From positions 2,278 through 21,643 of the forward strand of contig JADHZB010001704.1 in NCBI GenBank assembly GCA_015657535.1: DNA of 19,366 nucleotides. Direction: 5' to 3'. Below, in pieces: positions 1 through 8,880 of the stretch (the stretch's first letter is position 1; each line of letters starts with the position of its first letter). A program made the translations under genes and the position numbers. This DNA comes from Nephromyces sp. MM_2019 (taxonomy: Eukaryota; Apicomplexa; Aconoidasida; Nephromycida). The notes below the pieces were generated by a model. That model was not told where the DNA came from, ran no database searches, and worked only from the letters and a program-made list of their open reading frames with translations.

Positions 1-3000
1 ACAAAACTTGGATACAGCTGAAGATGCAGTAGATGAAGAAAAGCGGAGGAAGAAGGGAGAAAAAGGTGAGAGAAGAGACACACAAAACTTGGATATGAAA
101 TCAAACGCCATAACAATCAACACACCAAAAAACAACACACACGAAAACCAAATCATCCCAGCAGAACCAAAACAAAAATAATCCCCAAAATTCGAGCATT
201 CACTACAAAATCCAACAGTTCTAAATGCTTCCTCCACTGTCAAGTCACACATACCTGTTTCATCCCTGCATTTCCCATTCTTCATAACACCTCCATTTCT
301 CCCAGCACTCAGATGATGATGGTCCACTCCCTCAAATTTGATCAAATCATCCCACCAAACACACTCCTTCCTGCGTTCTTGAGCGACAAACTGCTTCTTC
401 ATATACTCGATATACTCCAGGCAATTCAGCAGATAAACCGACATATTATTGATCTGCGCACAGAGAAAGTCGTCCTGCGACAAGTACATAGTCAAACTAT
501 GAATCAGACCATCAGAATCGCAGCTTAATTCGCAGTTATACCTCTTCTTAAGGAACCAGCATGTAGAAAAAGCTAAACTCTTCTTCACACCACCTGAAGA
601 CTCCAAAGAATCGACACACATAGCTTTCCCCGATAGCACAAGTGGTGTGTGTTGCGAAATCTCCCTGGTAGCTTCATCTCGAAGAGCTTCAATTGGTACA
701 CGAAACACAGCCATTGGTTCATTCTCAGAGTAAAGATAAGATTTAAGCAAAGAAAACCCTTCAAACTGCAGAAAACCTCCCTCTATAAGTCCTTTAAGCT
801 GCTTTTTCTCGGTAATCTTCAACTCTATAACATCAGGCCAGCTACCCAGGAAGAAGAGAATCTCCTTCAAAACCGCCTTAAACATTACTATTAGCAATCG
901 ATAAGCCTTGAAAATCTCATCTAAAACTATCATTGAAGCTTGAAAGCTCCTCTTCTTCATCATCTCAAACTGAGACATTAGAAAGTTGAACAGATCGAGA
1001 GGAGAATCGGAGTAAAACCAAAACGCCGGAGAATCTTCAACATTCAATTCGTTCAGCAGTCGAAGCTTCAATATAGGCTTTATCAGATCTCGTCGAAGGA
1101 TGCGAAGTAGGGGGTAGCTGAGAGAGAGAGGAGGGTTGAGAGTGAGAGGGTTGAACACAGAGAAAGTCAGCGAGTGATGGGGAGTGAGCGAGTTGCACAG
1201 AGAGAGAGGTCCACACACATAAAAAGACACACACACAAAGAAAGAGATAGATGCACGTACTTTGAGGGAGTGGGAACGACAGTGAGAGATTCAAACGTAT
1301 ATGGATGCACACAGAGACAGAGATTCACACATAAAAAGACACACACACAAAGAAACGCACAGTCAAAACCTTTAAGACTTACCAAGAGCTGCTGATTATA
1401 CGCTTAACGAAGGAATACGAGAGGGTGTTCATAGCAGCACCGAAACATCTAACATGCCCTATAAACTTCCTCATCTCCGTACGCAATACTATCACAAGAT
1501 GTCGATGAAGAAGCTCAATCAGATCCTAAATGAGAGAAAGCAGGAAAGAAGTAAAAACAGCACACACAAACCACCAAATTCAGCCTTAATTCCAAAACAT
1601 ATACATCATTTAGAGGAGAATATCTCTCTCGCACACACACACACACACACACACACAGGGAGCAATTGAGAGAGAGGGGGACATACAGAAAAAAGAGTAG
1701 TGGAGAGAGTGACGAAGAGAAACATATGCACACAGAGAGAGATGCACAAAGATATATGCATCCACACACACAGACGTACACACACAAATAGAAAAAAGAC
1801 ACGCACACAGAAAGAGAACACCAGCTAGGAAAAAAACTGAAACAACACAAAGCAGAGTACGGTATCTTTCCTTCAATAAAGCCTTCAAATCAAAGGCTTT
1901 CAAACCTAGTAGCTAGCGATTTAGACAGAATAAGCCCCTACTTTTTTCGAGACTAGTGTACACAAACACGTATACATTCGATGAATAAGCAAAGCATTAC
2001 CCACACTAACCGCATAAACTAACAATACGCTTTACACTAGAAAAATACACAAAAGACAATTTGAGCTTAAGAGTGCCTTTTTGAGTAGTTTTTTGGGGGA
2101 AACGAGCATCACCCTTCCTCTCACTGTACTCTTCTTTGTTCCCTTCCTTCTCATTCCTTAGCGAAGGTAAAATGCTCTAGAGAAGCAGCTTTAATCGAGA
2201 TAAATAGGGCTAGGCTTAGAGTAGATGGAGGGTTTTACTACATATACTACTTAGAGATGAAAACAGAGAGAGAGATAGATATATATATATATATTAGCTA
2301 CAGCTAGGCAGAGACTAGCTAGAACTAAATTACATAGAAATATACTGCATAGAGACTGAGAGATATGTCACATACACTAGCTAGCGGATCACTTGGAGGC
2401 AATATCTTCTACCGTGAACTTTGCAATTCATTGATGAAAAAACTCTTCAATTATTCAACAAAAACACCTAGAAATTTCACGATTTTCAGCCTTTTGATGT
2501 ATTTCTCTTGCTCTAACATTCACAGAAGATAAAACTAACCAAAATTTCGAAAGGAGCAATATTTTCTGATGAAAGCGACCACTTGGTGGAGAGTATCCTC
2601 ATTGCCTAAATAAGAGAAAACATCAAAAGATAGAGCAAAATAAAAATTTAAAGCAGAATTCGTCTTTTCCCTTGATTTTATACATGAAGACAAAAAATCA
2701 CACACGAAAAATCGCTTAAAAATTGAGTGAAAGAGGTAAAAAACGCAAAAAAAGTCAACTAATTGAGAACGTATCACCTTTGGAGGTTCTTATACGTTTA
2801 TTGAATTGTTTGGTGCTTCGTCTGGTAATGTATGTACACTGCACTCTTTATCCTAGTTTCTAAGTTAATGTATGTACACTGAGCTCTTTATACTCCTTGA
2901 AGACATCAATATATTGCGTATAAAATGAAAATATAGTGTATATACACTTAAGCAGCAAAGCCTTTAAATATTTGAAAATGACCGCTACCATTCCTTTATA

Positions 3001-6000
3001 GCACACACACATAGAGGGAGTAGGATGTGTCTTTTTTCTACATCCACGATTCAATATATGAATTAATAAATAAAACACTAAAATTCAGTAGTTAAATGTA
3101 TGCATATAGCCTCTTCCTCTTCAAAAGCTTATGCCAGCCAAGATCACCATACTATAAACAAACCACACACACCTTCGCACACACAAACATCAGGTTTTGC
3201 CTATTGATTCTCTATAGCATAGCAATTTGCAGCAAAGCATACTAAGGCCAAAGTAGTTTTCAAAGCATAAGTCAAGGAGGAGAGCTACTCAGTAGCTTTA
3301 CCTAAGCACTACAACACACAAGCTTCTGGAGTAGCTCTAAAAGCAGCAAAAGTCAATGAACTTCACACATTTAAGATATGTTTTGAAGATAACCCCAAAA
3401 AAAGCTTATTCGTAGAATTTCAAGAAGAGGAAGAAGAGGAAGCAAAAAAATTCTCAAAAAAAACCAGAAATTGTATACAAAAACACACACAATGCAGACA
3501 AAATACATTGAAGCAGTACGATTTCAACAGTACACATACACAAGTGATAAAATCATGATATCTCAACATTCTTTCTTCCTAATGAAAGTGCTTAACATAA
3601 ACTACAGCTTTTAATAGCTGATAACACAGGAAAATAGAGGTGTACGTACACCTCCATACACATGGATTGATGATGAAAAAAGACTTTTTAGCCATTTTAG
3701 ATGTATAGGTTGCTGAATAGACACACAAAACGTTCTTCACCACGCTGAAGATACGCACAAAACGCTGGGGCAAAAACTTTGGGATTTCTTGGCTACGCAC
3801 ACACCCTCATCAAGAAGCATTTCCATAAAAACTCATAGATATCATATCTTGGCTCTTTCAATCTGCCTGCATCTTCAATTAATCCTTCCATTGCCTTCAG
3901 GAAACAGTCTATAAAGCTTAATATCTGCATTATACGCAGTAGAAAAACGTTTAGACTGTAAGGGGAAACATGATGGGGATGCACCATCTTCATGAGGAGG
4001 GAAAAAACAACCGCAAAGCTAGAAAAACTTGATAAAATAGTCACACTCAAAACCTACAAATGCTTGCCAATATCTAGGCTAGACAAAAGCAGATACAAAA
4101 ATGCGAGAAGTAGCTGAGCACACACACACACATAGGTTGATATATGCACACACGTGTGTAGATGGATATAGGCAGATATCTACACAAAGAGAAGCACACG
4201 GGCATAAAAATGCTTAGATATACACACAAAGGAACAAACGCACACACTAAGGAACACACGCACACACAAAGTAATATACACAAAGGAATACATTAACACA
4301 CACTCACACACTCACACACTCAAACACACTAACACACACTCACACACTCAAACACACTAATACACACTCACACACTCACACACACTAACACACACACTAA
4401 CACACACACACACACTATCACTCACACACACTAACACACACACACACAGACAGAAAAAAGAACCCTCACAAAAACTATTGAACCACCTGCTTCCACGAGA
4501 ATAAAATAGCCGATGGATGAGCCTGCCCAATGGTTTGAGGCTTGACATCTTCTTCATTTTTGCTCTCTTCTTCAACACACTTCTCCATCTTAGGGCTCTC
4601 TGTATTACCTCTAAAACAGCATTCACTTCTGCCATTTTCTCTTCCATCTTCTTCACTATTCGCTACGGTTTTGTAGATTAAATTTTTCTTTGAAAAAGCG
4701 ATTTCTAGCTTCCTCTCTACGAATACTGGTGTATCAGCAAGGGAATCCCTTAGAATCATCAAAGAACTAGGCAAATCATCAATCAACGACCTGTAGAACT
4801 GCCAGTGTAGGGGGAAAGAAAAAGAGCTAAGCAAAGAAGCAAGAAAGTACGATAGAATGAACAAATACACAAGCAATAGGAATAGCATACGTTTTATGCA
4901 CACGGAGATATAATTATACGCACATGTAATCGTACAGTATCACACACATGCGATCATAATGTGTCACATATACGCATTTAATCGTGCACTGTCACACGCA
5001 CATGTAATAGCAAAGTATGAAACACACATATAATCGCGTAGCATCACACACAAGTAATCGTACTGTGTCACACATGCACATGTAATTACACACATACACA
5101 CAAGTCAAAGAGATTGACCATGTACCACTTCCAGACCTTTAATTAAAGTTTTAAAAATACGGAACAATGCAACAACACACACATAATCACAATCACACAC
5201 ACACACATAACATAAAATAAATCGTTCTAAATAGCGAAATTACTAAACCACAACATAGACAAGCTAACGCCTACATGGCTCACATCTTCAGAGAAAATCA
5301 CTTAAGACTTTTCAAGTGACAAAACTACGAAAATCAAAGCCTAAAAAGCAAAAAGCTGCCTCTTCCTCCACTCTATCCCTTTGAAGATGCTTCCAAAGCA
5401 TTACAATATCTCCGGAAACTTCCCTCTTCACAAGAAAAATGTCAAATTTCAACGGTGTTTCAAGCAATACAGATTCAATGACAGAAGCCACCCTTTAAGG
5501 TTAAACGCTTCTCCAATAAAGAAATTTTAACTTCCCAGCTTGTTTCAAGCTTCACTCACCTCAAGGAACAAAGATTCTAAGAAAAGCTCTACTTCTGTCT
5601 CAGCACCGGAATAAGTGAATTCGTCAAAATTTCGTACTGTACGAAGGCGGAAGTACACCTTCCAAGAGGAGGAAGGTCTATCGGGAGTTGTATCATCTAA
5701 AACCCTCCCTGCCTCTACCGAGCCATTGCGTAACTGCAGAAAAATTGCTTTACAATGGCTTTTAGTTCATAATATGAATGAACTGCCGCAAAATTCAATC
5801 TCCTACTCTTGGTGAAAAGCAAAGTGTGTGCAAAAAAAAAACAAAAAAGTCTTCACCGTATGGAATAAAATTCACTAAAAAGCTTTGGCAGGAAGAGAAA
5901 AAACCGTCAAAAGAGCGTGAAATTGAAGATCAAGGCGGGTCACCCAAAAAAAACTTATTCATCAACTTTTCTCTTCAATTCATCAAATTTCACCCAAAAA

Positions 6001-6122
6001 TCAGATATTACCGGGCTGGAAGATGAGGGGGAAGATTGAAAAGAACATCCCGTCGGCTTGATGGCAGGGTTGAGATGCACTTCATGAGCTTCTCCCCTTA
6101 AAGCCTGCAATTTGCTAATCAT
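1..6122 (-). CDS. SEC6: Exocyst subunit Sec6/EXOC3-like gene, multi-exon, partial at left edge
   Basis: Minus-strand gene assembled from exons at 6122-5967, 5733-5560, 5425-5321, 4798-4487, 3924-3805, 3764-3732, 2605-2540 and 1117-255. Sec6 is a rod-like helical subunit of the exocyst, which tethers secretory vesicles to the plasma membrane. Landmarks recalled from plant and animal Sec6 occur in the right order: an LW(K)H helix, a P..L...LR segment, PRYDIYEF (Sec6 has PRYEIF), an L.NEDTLHQVV-like patch, a PLL.....I...L segment, SPLDLFNFL (TPVDLF in plants) and LCAQINN (LCAMINN in plants). Phases agree from the first to the sixth exon; joins around 2540-2605 and into 1117 do not close, so one or more exons are missing. 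An acidic insert sits in 4487-4798. Alternative: another helical tethering factor. Introns carry long GT repeats in the sense strand. Confidence 0.6.
255..1117 (-). CDS. SEC6: Sec6-like gene, large 3' exon
   Basis: The longest coding tract of the window. It starts after a pyrimidine-rich acceptor ending tctctctctcag and stays open for about 287 codons. It contains SPLDLFNFLMSQFE, a predicted helical stretch, then an LCAQINNMSVYLL segment near codon 215 that matches the LCA.INN motif of Sec6 proteins. TGG is used for Trp throughout, with no in-frame TGA. A canonical donor ACAG|GTATGT lies at 255/254, but the frame also stays open to base 1, through a hydrophobic segment near 120-170 and a serine-rich stretch. 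Either the exon ends at 255 or it continues off the window. Positions 313-894 on the plus strand hold only shadow frames of this exon. Confidence 0.72.
1214..1355. repeat. 30-bp perfect direct repeat pair
   Basis: The 30 bases at 1214-1243 recur exactly at 1326-1355, 112 bp apart. Each copy begins CACACATAAAAAGACAC and ends CAAAGAAA. A weaker related stretch lies near 1763-1810. The pair lies in the Sec6-like intron, next to the acceptor of the large 3' exon. Confidence 0.85.
1632..1657. repeat. (CA)13 microsatellite
   Basis: Uninterrupted CA dinucleotides on the plus strand, (GT)n on the sense strand of the Sec6-like gene. Intronic. Confidence 0.9.
2540..2605 (-). CDS. SEC6: Sec6-like gene, small internal exon
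   Basis: Reads NEDTLHQVVAFIRKYCSF between an acceptor ttctcttatttag and a good donor TTTTG|GTTAGT. The LG.(D/E)(D/E)TL.QV pattern resembles the region that follows the PRYEIF segment in Sec6. Entry and exit are both phase 1, which does not match the neighbouring exons as placed, so at least one further exon is missing on each side or a boundary is wrong. Confidence 0.45.
2826..2891. repeat. Direct repeat, 26-bp unit, 40-bp spacing
   Basis: TAATGTATGTACACTG followed by two variable bases and CTCTTTAT occurs at 2826-2851 and 2866-2891. Only the two bases after the ACTG differ. The core contains the TGTATGTACA motif seen elsewhere in the window. Confidence 0.8.
3637..3654. repeat. 18-bp perfect palindrome
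   Basis: GAGGTGTACGTACACCTC equals its own reverse complement. Its core TGTACGTACA recurs at 18366-18375. It lies in a Sec6-like intron, so its role is unknown. Confidence 0.85.
3732..3924 (-). CDS. SEC6: Sec6-like gene, two exons around a 40-nt intron
   Basis: Exon 3924-3805 (40 codons) starts after tataatgcag and reads FIDCFLKAMEGLIEDAG, then EPRYDIYEFLWKCF. Exon 3764-3732 (11 codons) reads RFVRIFSVVKN. Between them is a 40-nt intron that begins GTGTGTGCGTAG and ends GCCCCAG. Both sides are phase 0. Joined, PRYDIYEF...RRF fits the PRYEIF...ERF block of Sec6 almost residue for residue, which is the best single support for the gene identity and for the tiny intron. The donor after KN (AAC|GTTTTG) is less certain; another GT lies just upstream. 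Confidence 0.65.
4074..4486 (-). repeat. CA/CACACT minisatellite in Sec6 intron
   Basis: From about 4116 to 4449 the plus strand is mostly CACACA broken by CTCACA, CTAACA and CTCAAA variants. The densest part, 4286-4449, is a run of 6-14 bp variants of CACACTAACACACA. On the sense strand it reads GT-rich and starts about 37 nt after the 5' splice site at 4486. Confidence 0.85.
4487..4798 (-). CDS. SEC6: Sec6-like gene, internal exon with acidic insert
   Basis: Exactly 104 codons, phase 0 at both ends. It starts after the acceptor cccctacactggcag and ends ...SWKQ at CAG|GTGGTT. The first half reads FYRSLIDDLPSSLMILRDSLAD, which resembles the P..LV.ALR. segment after the LW..L helix in Sec6. 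The second half is Glu/Lys/Ser-rich, as expected of a disordered loop; plant Sec6 also has a low-complexity loop here. The hydrophobic residues upstream in the same frame come from the pyrimidine tract of the intron and are not a membrane segment. Confidence 0.6.
4799..5320 (-). other. Sec6 intron
   Basis: No exon seen. From about 4905 to 5100 the plus strand holds a loose array of CACATGTAATCGTA-like words (near 4921, 4945, 4990, 5022, 5051, 5082) spaced roughly 25-45 bp apart, a decayed minisatellite. More short CA runs follow to 5208. Confidence 0.5.
5321..5425 (-). CDS. SEC6: Sec6-like gene, internal exon with LWKHL helix
   Basis: 35 codons, REVSGDIVMLWKHLQRDR..., after the acceptor acatttttcttgtgaag and before GTCACT. 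Both ends are phase 0 and fit the neighbours. MLWKHL resembles the conserved LW helix of Sec6/EXOC3. The frame is also open upstream to about 5494 (reading ASVIESVLLETPLKFDIF), so the exon may be longer. The donor is weak; C|GTAGTT at 5328 is an alternative. Confidence 0.5.
5560..5733 (-). CDS. SEC6: Sec6-like gene, internal exon
   Basis: 58 codons, phase 0 to phase 0, between acceptor tttttctgcag and the canonical donor CTTGAG|GTGAGT. It reads LRNGSVEAGRVLDD, then SSSWKVYFRLRTVRNFDEF and an acidic end. Coding is well supported by the sharp splice sites and composition. Membership of the Sec6-like gene rests on position and phase, because the sequence itself has no motif I recognise. Confidence 0.62.
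5967..6122 (-). CDS. SEC6: Sec6-like gene, putative first coding exon
   Basis: 52 codons from an ATG at 6122 to AAA|GTTGAT at 5967/5966. It reads MISKLQALRGEAHEVHLN, a serine-rich linker, then DFWVKFDELKRK, a helix like those at the N-terminus of exocyst subunits. Exit phase 0 matches the next exon. An acceptor-like ctatcgctag lies 6 nt upstream in frame, so this could also be an internal exon. Weak coding further upstream (6306-6410, reading DALNFSCVIPVEAELNVEAK) would then belong to the gene. Confidence 0.5.
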
Positions 6123-6691
6123 TGCCCCCTAGCGATAGACGGAATTACTCCTACATGCTTAGAGGAATAGCCAATCTGCCTCTGATATCTTATTTTGCTA
6201 GATTTTCTCCGTTTTATTATTGAGAAAGCCATTACACCGGCGCAGCAAAGGCTTGCTGATTAAACTACAATATTTTTAACTATTTCTCAATCATTTCATC
6301 GTTCAAAGGAGAAATTCCTAGGATTTTTCATCATCTTCATCCTCTTGGCTTCAACGTTCAGTTCCGCCTCAACAGGAATTACACAAGAAAAATTCAAAGC
6401 GTCCTTAAATAGCTATGTATTGACCTTTACGAAAGCTTCAAATATGAATTCGCATAATTTACTGCTTTATAGAGGGTGAGGAATCGATTTTTCCTCTGAT
6501 GAACTTTTCTGTGCTAGAAACGTGTGCGCAGTGTTATCGGAGAAAGCGGTAAAAAAAGACAAAGTCCAAAAAAGGAAGAAGAAGAAAAAAGCCTCCTGCG
6601 ACGATCTAATTACTTGAAATTCTGCAGACTGCTGTTATGCTGCTGAAATCGAGGTTTTTTTTACCCAGAAAGATACACACAGGCACAGAAT
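6123..6691. promoter_or_regulatory. Divergent intergenic region
   Basis: Lies between the minus-strand Sec6-like gene and the plus-strand gene starting at 6692, so it should hold both promoters. No TATA box or initiator can be called with confidence. A minus-strand frame at about 6306-6410 has a coding look but no clear donor. A purine-rich tract (6560-6600) precedes the plus-strand gene. Confidence 0.35.
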
Positions 6692-7032
6692 ATGTCTGGG
6701 CTACCATCTTCTCAGGCAGCTTCTTCGGCTGTTTACTCTTTTCTGGGTGGGTAGTTTCTCTGTGTCTCGCTGTTTCTGTTTATCTCTGTTTCTCACTATT
6801 TCTCTCTTTCGCTCGGTATTTTTTTCAAGTGGAAGAACCTGTCAAAAAGTGGACAAATATCTTATTTACACCATCTAGTGGTCTCACACGTATCATTCGT
6901 AGATGTATTAAAAACTATGCTAGACGAAGAGAGCTATTCAACGCACTACAAAATCTTGGGGATACGTTGGAAAGAAAACCAATGAAAGTGTTATTTTCGC
7001 CTCAATTTGAAGAATCTACAAAAAACCAATGA
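6692..7032 (+). CDS. Unrecognised plus-strand gene, two 5' exons
   Basis: Exon 1 (6692-6746) starts at an ATG and reads MSGLPSSQAASSAVYSFL, ending at CTGG|GTGGGT. An 83-nt intron with a long pyrimidine tract ends tttttttcaag at 6829. Exon 2 starts at 6830. Phase 1 on both sides restores a Val codon. Exon 2 reads VEEPVKKWTNILFTPSS, then a basic stretch IIRRCIKNYARRRELFNAL. It ends in the first unit of a 47-bp tandem repeat and hits a TGA at 7030. I do not recognise the protein. An unspliced frame from 6637 would add a hydrophobic segment, but that segment is the intron. The end may be a frameshift or another splice. Confidence 0.5.
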
Positions 7033-7069
7033 AAGTGCGATTTTCTCCAATCTTTAAAGAATCTACAGA
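6976..7069 (+). repeat. 47-bp tandem duplication inside a coding exon
   Basis: Two units, 6976-7022 and 7023-7069, differ at a minority of positions. The same frame register in each unit gives KPMKVLFSPQFEESTK and KPMKVRFSPIFKESTENP. Because 47 is not a multiple of 3, the second copy is out of frame. A run of six A sits at the junction. Confidence 0.8.
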
Positions 7070-7343
7070 AAACCCAACTCTCCTACGATAATACCAACCA
7101 AAAAAAGTTCAAAAGGCAGAAACATTAGAGTCCCACCAAAGTATCTATTCAAGAAGAAGCTTCATAAAAAGTAGTTTCATTGTTCAAACCCTTTACTCTT
7201 CAGTAAACACCTATAAAAATGTATTCCCAATCATAGCTAAAGCGTTCGCCTGCCTCCTACTTTGCCTCTTCAAAAATGTTCATAGCCAGCATTCATCCCT
7301 GTTAATTGTCAATACAAACATCCCCGAATAAACACCCTGCCAG
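7070..7343 (+). other. Probable intron or intergenic stretch
   Basis: No clear exon. If the 47-bp unit 6988-7034 were removed as an intron, a frame stays open to about 7130 and offers a donor AA|GTTCAA near 7106 in the right phase for the exon at 7344. This is speculative. Confidence 0.25.
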
Positions 7344-7740
7344 CTATGAAGGCTCAAAAATCCGTCAAAGCCGAAAGATTGCCCGTGGTGAAGTCGCTTA
7401 TACAAGCAGCAATGGTGTGTGTGTGCGCGCTGGTCCAAGTAGCTGCTAGTGCTGGTGTGTGCTGCTTGCCTTTGATATATAGTGTTTTCCTCATGTGGAA
7501 GGAGCACGCACAAGAGGGAGCACTGCATAACACAGACACGACAGGCGTCTCTGTGTTACGCAAGACAATTTCATCTGCATCGCACACACACACACAGGGC
7601 AACTGCATCACACACAACCCACCTGCGCCGCACACACACACGCCACCTCGGTAAACAAGAAAAGTCATCAGGAAAAGAAAAATCTCTCCTATGAAGAAGT
7701 AGCAGCATTAACAGCTTTCTGGCAGGAAAAAGCAAAGTAA
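7344..7740 (+). CDS. Unrecognised plus-strand gene, 3' exons
   Basis: Exon 7344-7414 follows acceptor accctgccag and reads YEGSKIRQSRKIARGEVAY, ending AATG|GTGTGT. Intron 7415-7597 starts with (GT)5 and ends with CACACACACACACAG. Exon 7598-7740 reads through a His/Thr-rich CA-repeat part, then SYEEVAALTAFWQEKAK and TAA at 7738-7740. Phase 1 is kept across the intron. The C-terminal residues look like genuine coding; the CA-derived middle is unusual. It may be the 3' end of the gene starting at 6692. A longer uninterrupted frame, 7346-7654, is possible and would give a hydrophobic protein. Confidence 0.42.
7415..7597 (+). other. Intron with complementary (GT)n and (CA)n ends
   Basis: Bases 7415-7427 (GTGTGTGTGTGCG), which begin at the 5' splice site, are a perfect 13-bp complement of 7581-7593 (CGCACACACACAC), four bases before the 3' splice site at 7597. 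In RNA the two ends could pair and loop out about 153 nt. Confidence 0.5.
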
Positions 7741-7880
7741 CATTTTTCTATACACACAATAGGCAGTGTGTCGAGGTGTGTAACCCGTAGCTGTTTCCTA
7801 TTCAATAGTTATTGCATGAGGAGGGCGGAATTTAGTTATTTTAAGAAGTGTAGAATCACTTTTATTAGTCTTGACGGGAA

Positions 7881-8165
7881 ATGAGATATGCTGGAGAAGA
7901 AGGTAAAATGAATAGTTTGAATGATTTGGTATGGGCTAGTAGCGGTGATGCAAATTACAACTTCGTTAGATTTGCCACTTTCTTATTCAGGACTTTGAGT
8001 AGGTGGAAGCCGAGTGTAGCAGCTAGACATTACACAAACTTAAGTGCTCATTCAAAAAATGTGAATGTGCGCTGCAGCATGTGTGCAGCAGTCTCTGTGC
8101 AGCAGTGTCTTTGCAGGAGTTTTCAATACATGGTAACCCAAGATAGCAAGATTGTGCTCAGTTAA
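7881..8165 (+). CDS. Possible small plus-strand ORF
   Basis: 94 codons starting MRYAGEEGKMNSLNDLVW and ending QDSKIVLS before TAA. It includes a Cys-rich patch (CSMCAAVSVQQCLC). Composition is protein-like and it lies downstream of the plus-strand gene, but there is no splice support or recognised motif, and a frame of this length can occur by chance. A donor-like GAAG|GTAAAA sits early in the frame. Confidence 0.25.
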   Translation: MRYAGEEGKMNSLNDLVWASSGDANYNFVRFATFLFRTLSRWKPSVAARHYTNLSAHSKNVNVRCSMCAAVSVQQCLCRSFQYMVTQDSKIVLS

Positions 8166-8880
8166 GCAAGTAGCATGCTTACTCATTACGAGAGACATCA
8201 CCAAAGCCATTGCAGTGGACGAGTACCACAATTTTCATACACAATAAAAGTAATAGAGCAAGTTTTAATATTTCCAAAAATGATGATTATGCATGCTCAG
8301 ACAAACGTTTAAAAGAGATAAAACACATTACCATATTTTTGAGTAAAAATAGCTATAGCCCCTAAATCTAAAGCAATCCTTATATCCATTTCTTCGTTAA
8401 CAACTTTCTCTTTTGGATAATCATCTGGCAGCTAGCAAAGGCTAGAAAAATCATGAATTAGAAGGCAAGCGAGAGCCGTAACAGACTGGGATTTTGCCTG
8501 CCCAACTGCAGACATATAATACATCATGCAATCTCTCGCCCATAAAAACGTAATCCAAAGTTGACGGGCACCAAGAAATGGACTAAAACCCTCTTTAAAA
8601 AAAAGTTAGAAAATTAATAAACCTTTTACTATTATGTGCATTCCCTGCATTTATCTATGATCCCTCTACTCCTTTTGAGTTTATTTCTGATGTAATACAG
8701 ATTGTAAGTAGGTCAATATTATTTTTGTAGCTTAAAGGCATAAAACGTGACTTAAAGACATAAAAATGTAGCGTAACGGCTATAAAACAAAATTATGTGA
8801 TTTGGCAAGCAACTTATATAGAGTATGCTGAAACTATAAAGTTCATCACATGGAATTCAAAGCCTGTAATGTTTCTCTCT
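8166..8880. other. AT-rich stretch without supportable genes
   Basis: No long frame, splice pair or RNA gene is seen. CA/GT microsatellites, common up to 7.6 kb, stop here. The only structure noted is the short repeat at 8731-8787. Confidence 0.4.
8731..8787 (+). repeat. Three short tandem units, period about 20 bp
   Basis: CTTAAAGGCATAAAA at 8731, CTTAAAGACATAAAA at 8751 and CGTAACGGCTATAAAA at 8772 are successive variants of one word. Confidence 0.7.

Larger units (their letters stand above)
1118..2539 (-). other. Sec6 intron region, CA-rich on plus strand
   Basis: No exon can be firmly supported here. The plus strand is full of CACACA and GAGAGA tracts, so the sense strand reads GT- and CT-rich. 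One candidate micro-exon lies at about 1877-1904 (reading LKAFDLKALLKERYR) between a TAG| acceptor and a C|GTACTC donor. Its entry phase fits the exon at 2540-2605 but its exit does not fit 1117. A short TA repeat lies near 2276-2295. The apparent frames rich in VCVCV residues are GT-repeat translations. Confidence 0.4.
2606..3731 (-). other. Sec6 intron region
   Basis: No exon is confidently seen. The region holds the 40-bp-period direct repeat at 2826-2891, an 18-bp palindrome at 3637-3654 and scattered short CA runs. A frame near 3085-3140 reading YGDLGWHKLLKRKRLYAYI follows an acceptor-like tttgtttatag, but no donor precedes its stop. Confidence 0.35.

Noticed and set aside
313..894. Plus-strand frames over the first kilobase
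   Set aside because: They mirror the well-supported minus-strand exon 255-1117.
1515..1903. Minus-strand frames rich in VCVCVC and SLSLC
   Set aside because: They are translations of GT and CT repeats in an intron. The same applies to frames at 4074-4283, 7354-7668, 17310-17602 and 17988-18219.
2381..2396. GCGGATCACTTGG-like word resembling a conserved 5.8S rRNA segment
   Set aside because: The similarity ends after about 13 bases and the expected downstream 5.8S sequence is absent, so it is a chance match.
4850..4903. Signal peptide or membrane segment upstream of the 4487-4798 exon
   Set aside because: The hydrophobic residues are translated from the pyrimidine tract of the intron before the acceptor.
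4905..5100. CRISPR-like array of CACATGTAATCGTA words
   Set aside because: Spacing and word sequence are irregular and the genome is eukaryotic; it is a decayed CA-rich minisatellite.
7181..7190. GTTCAAACCC resembling a tRNA T-loop
   Set aside because: No matching acceptor or anticodon stems were found around it. No tRNA was found elsewhere either.
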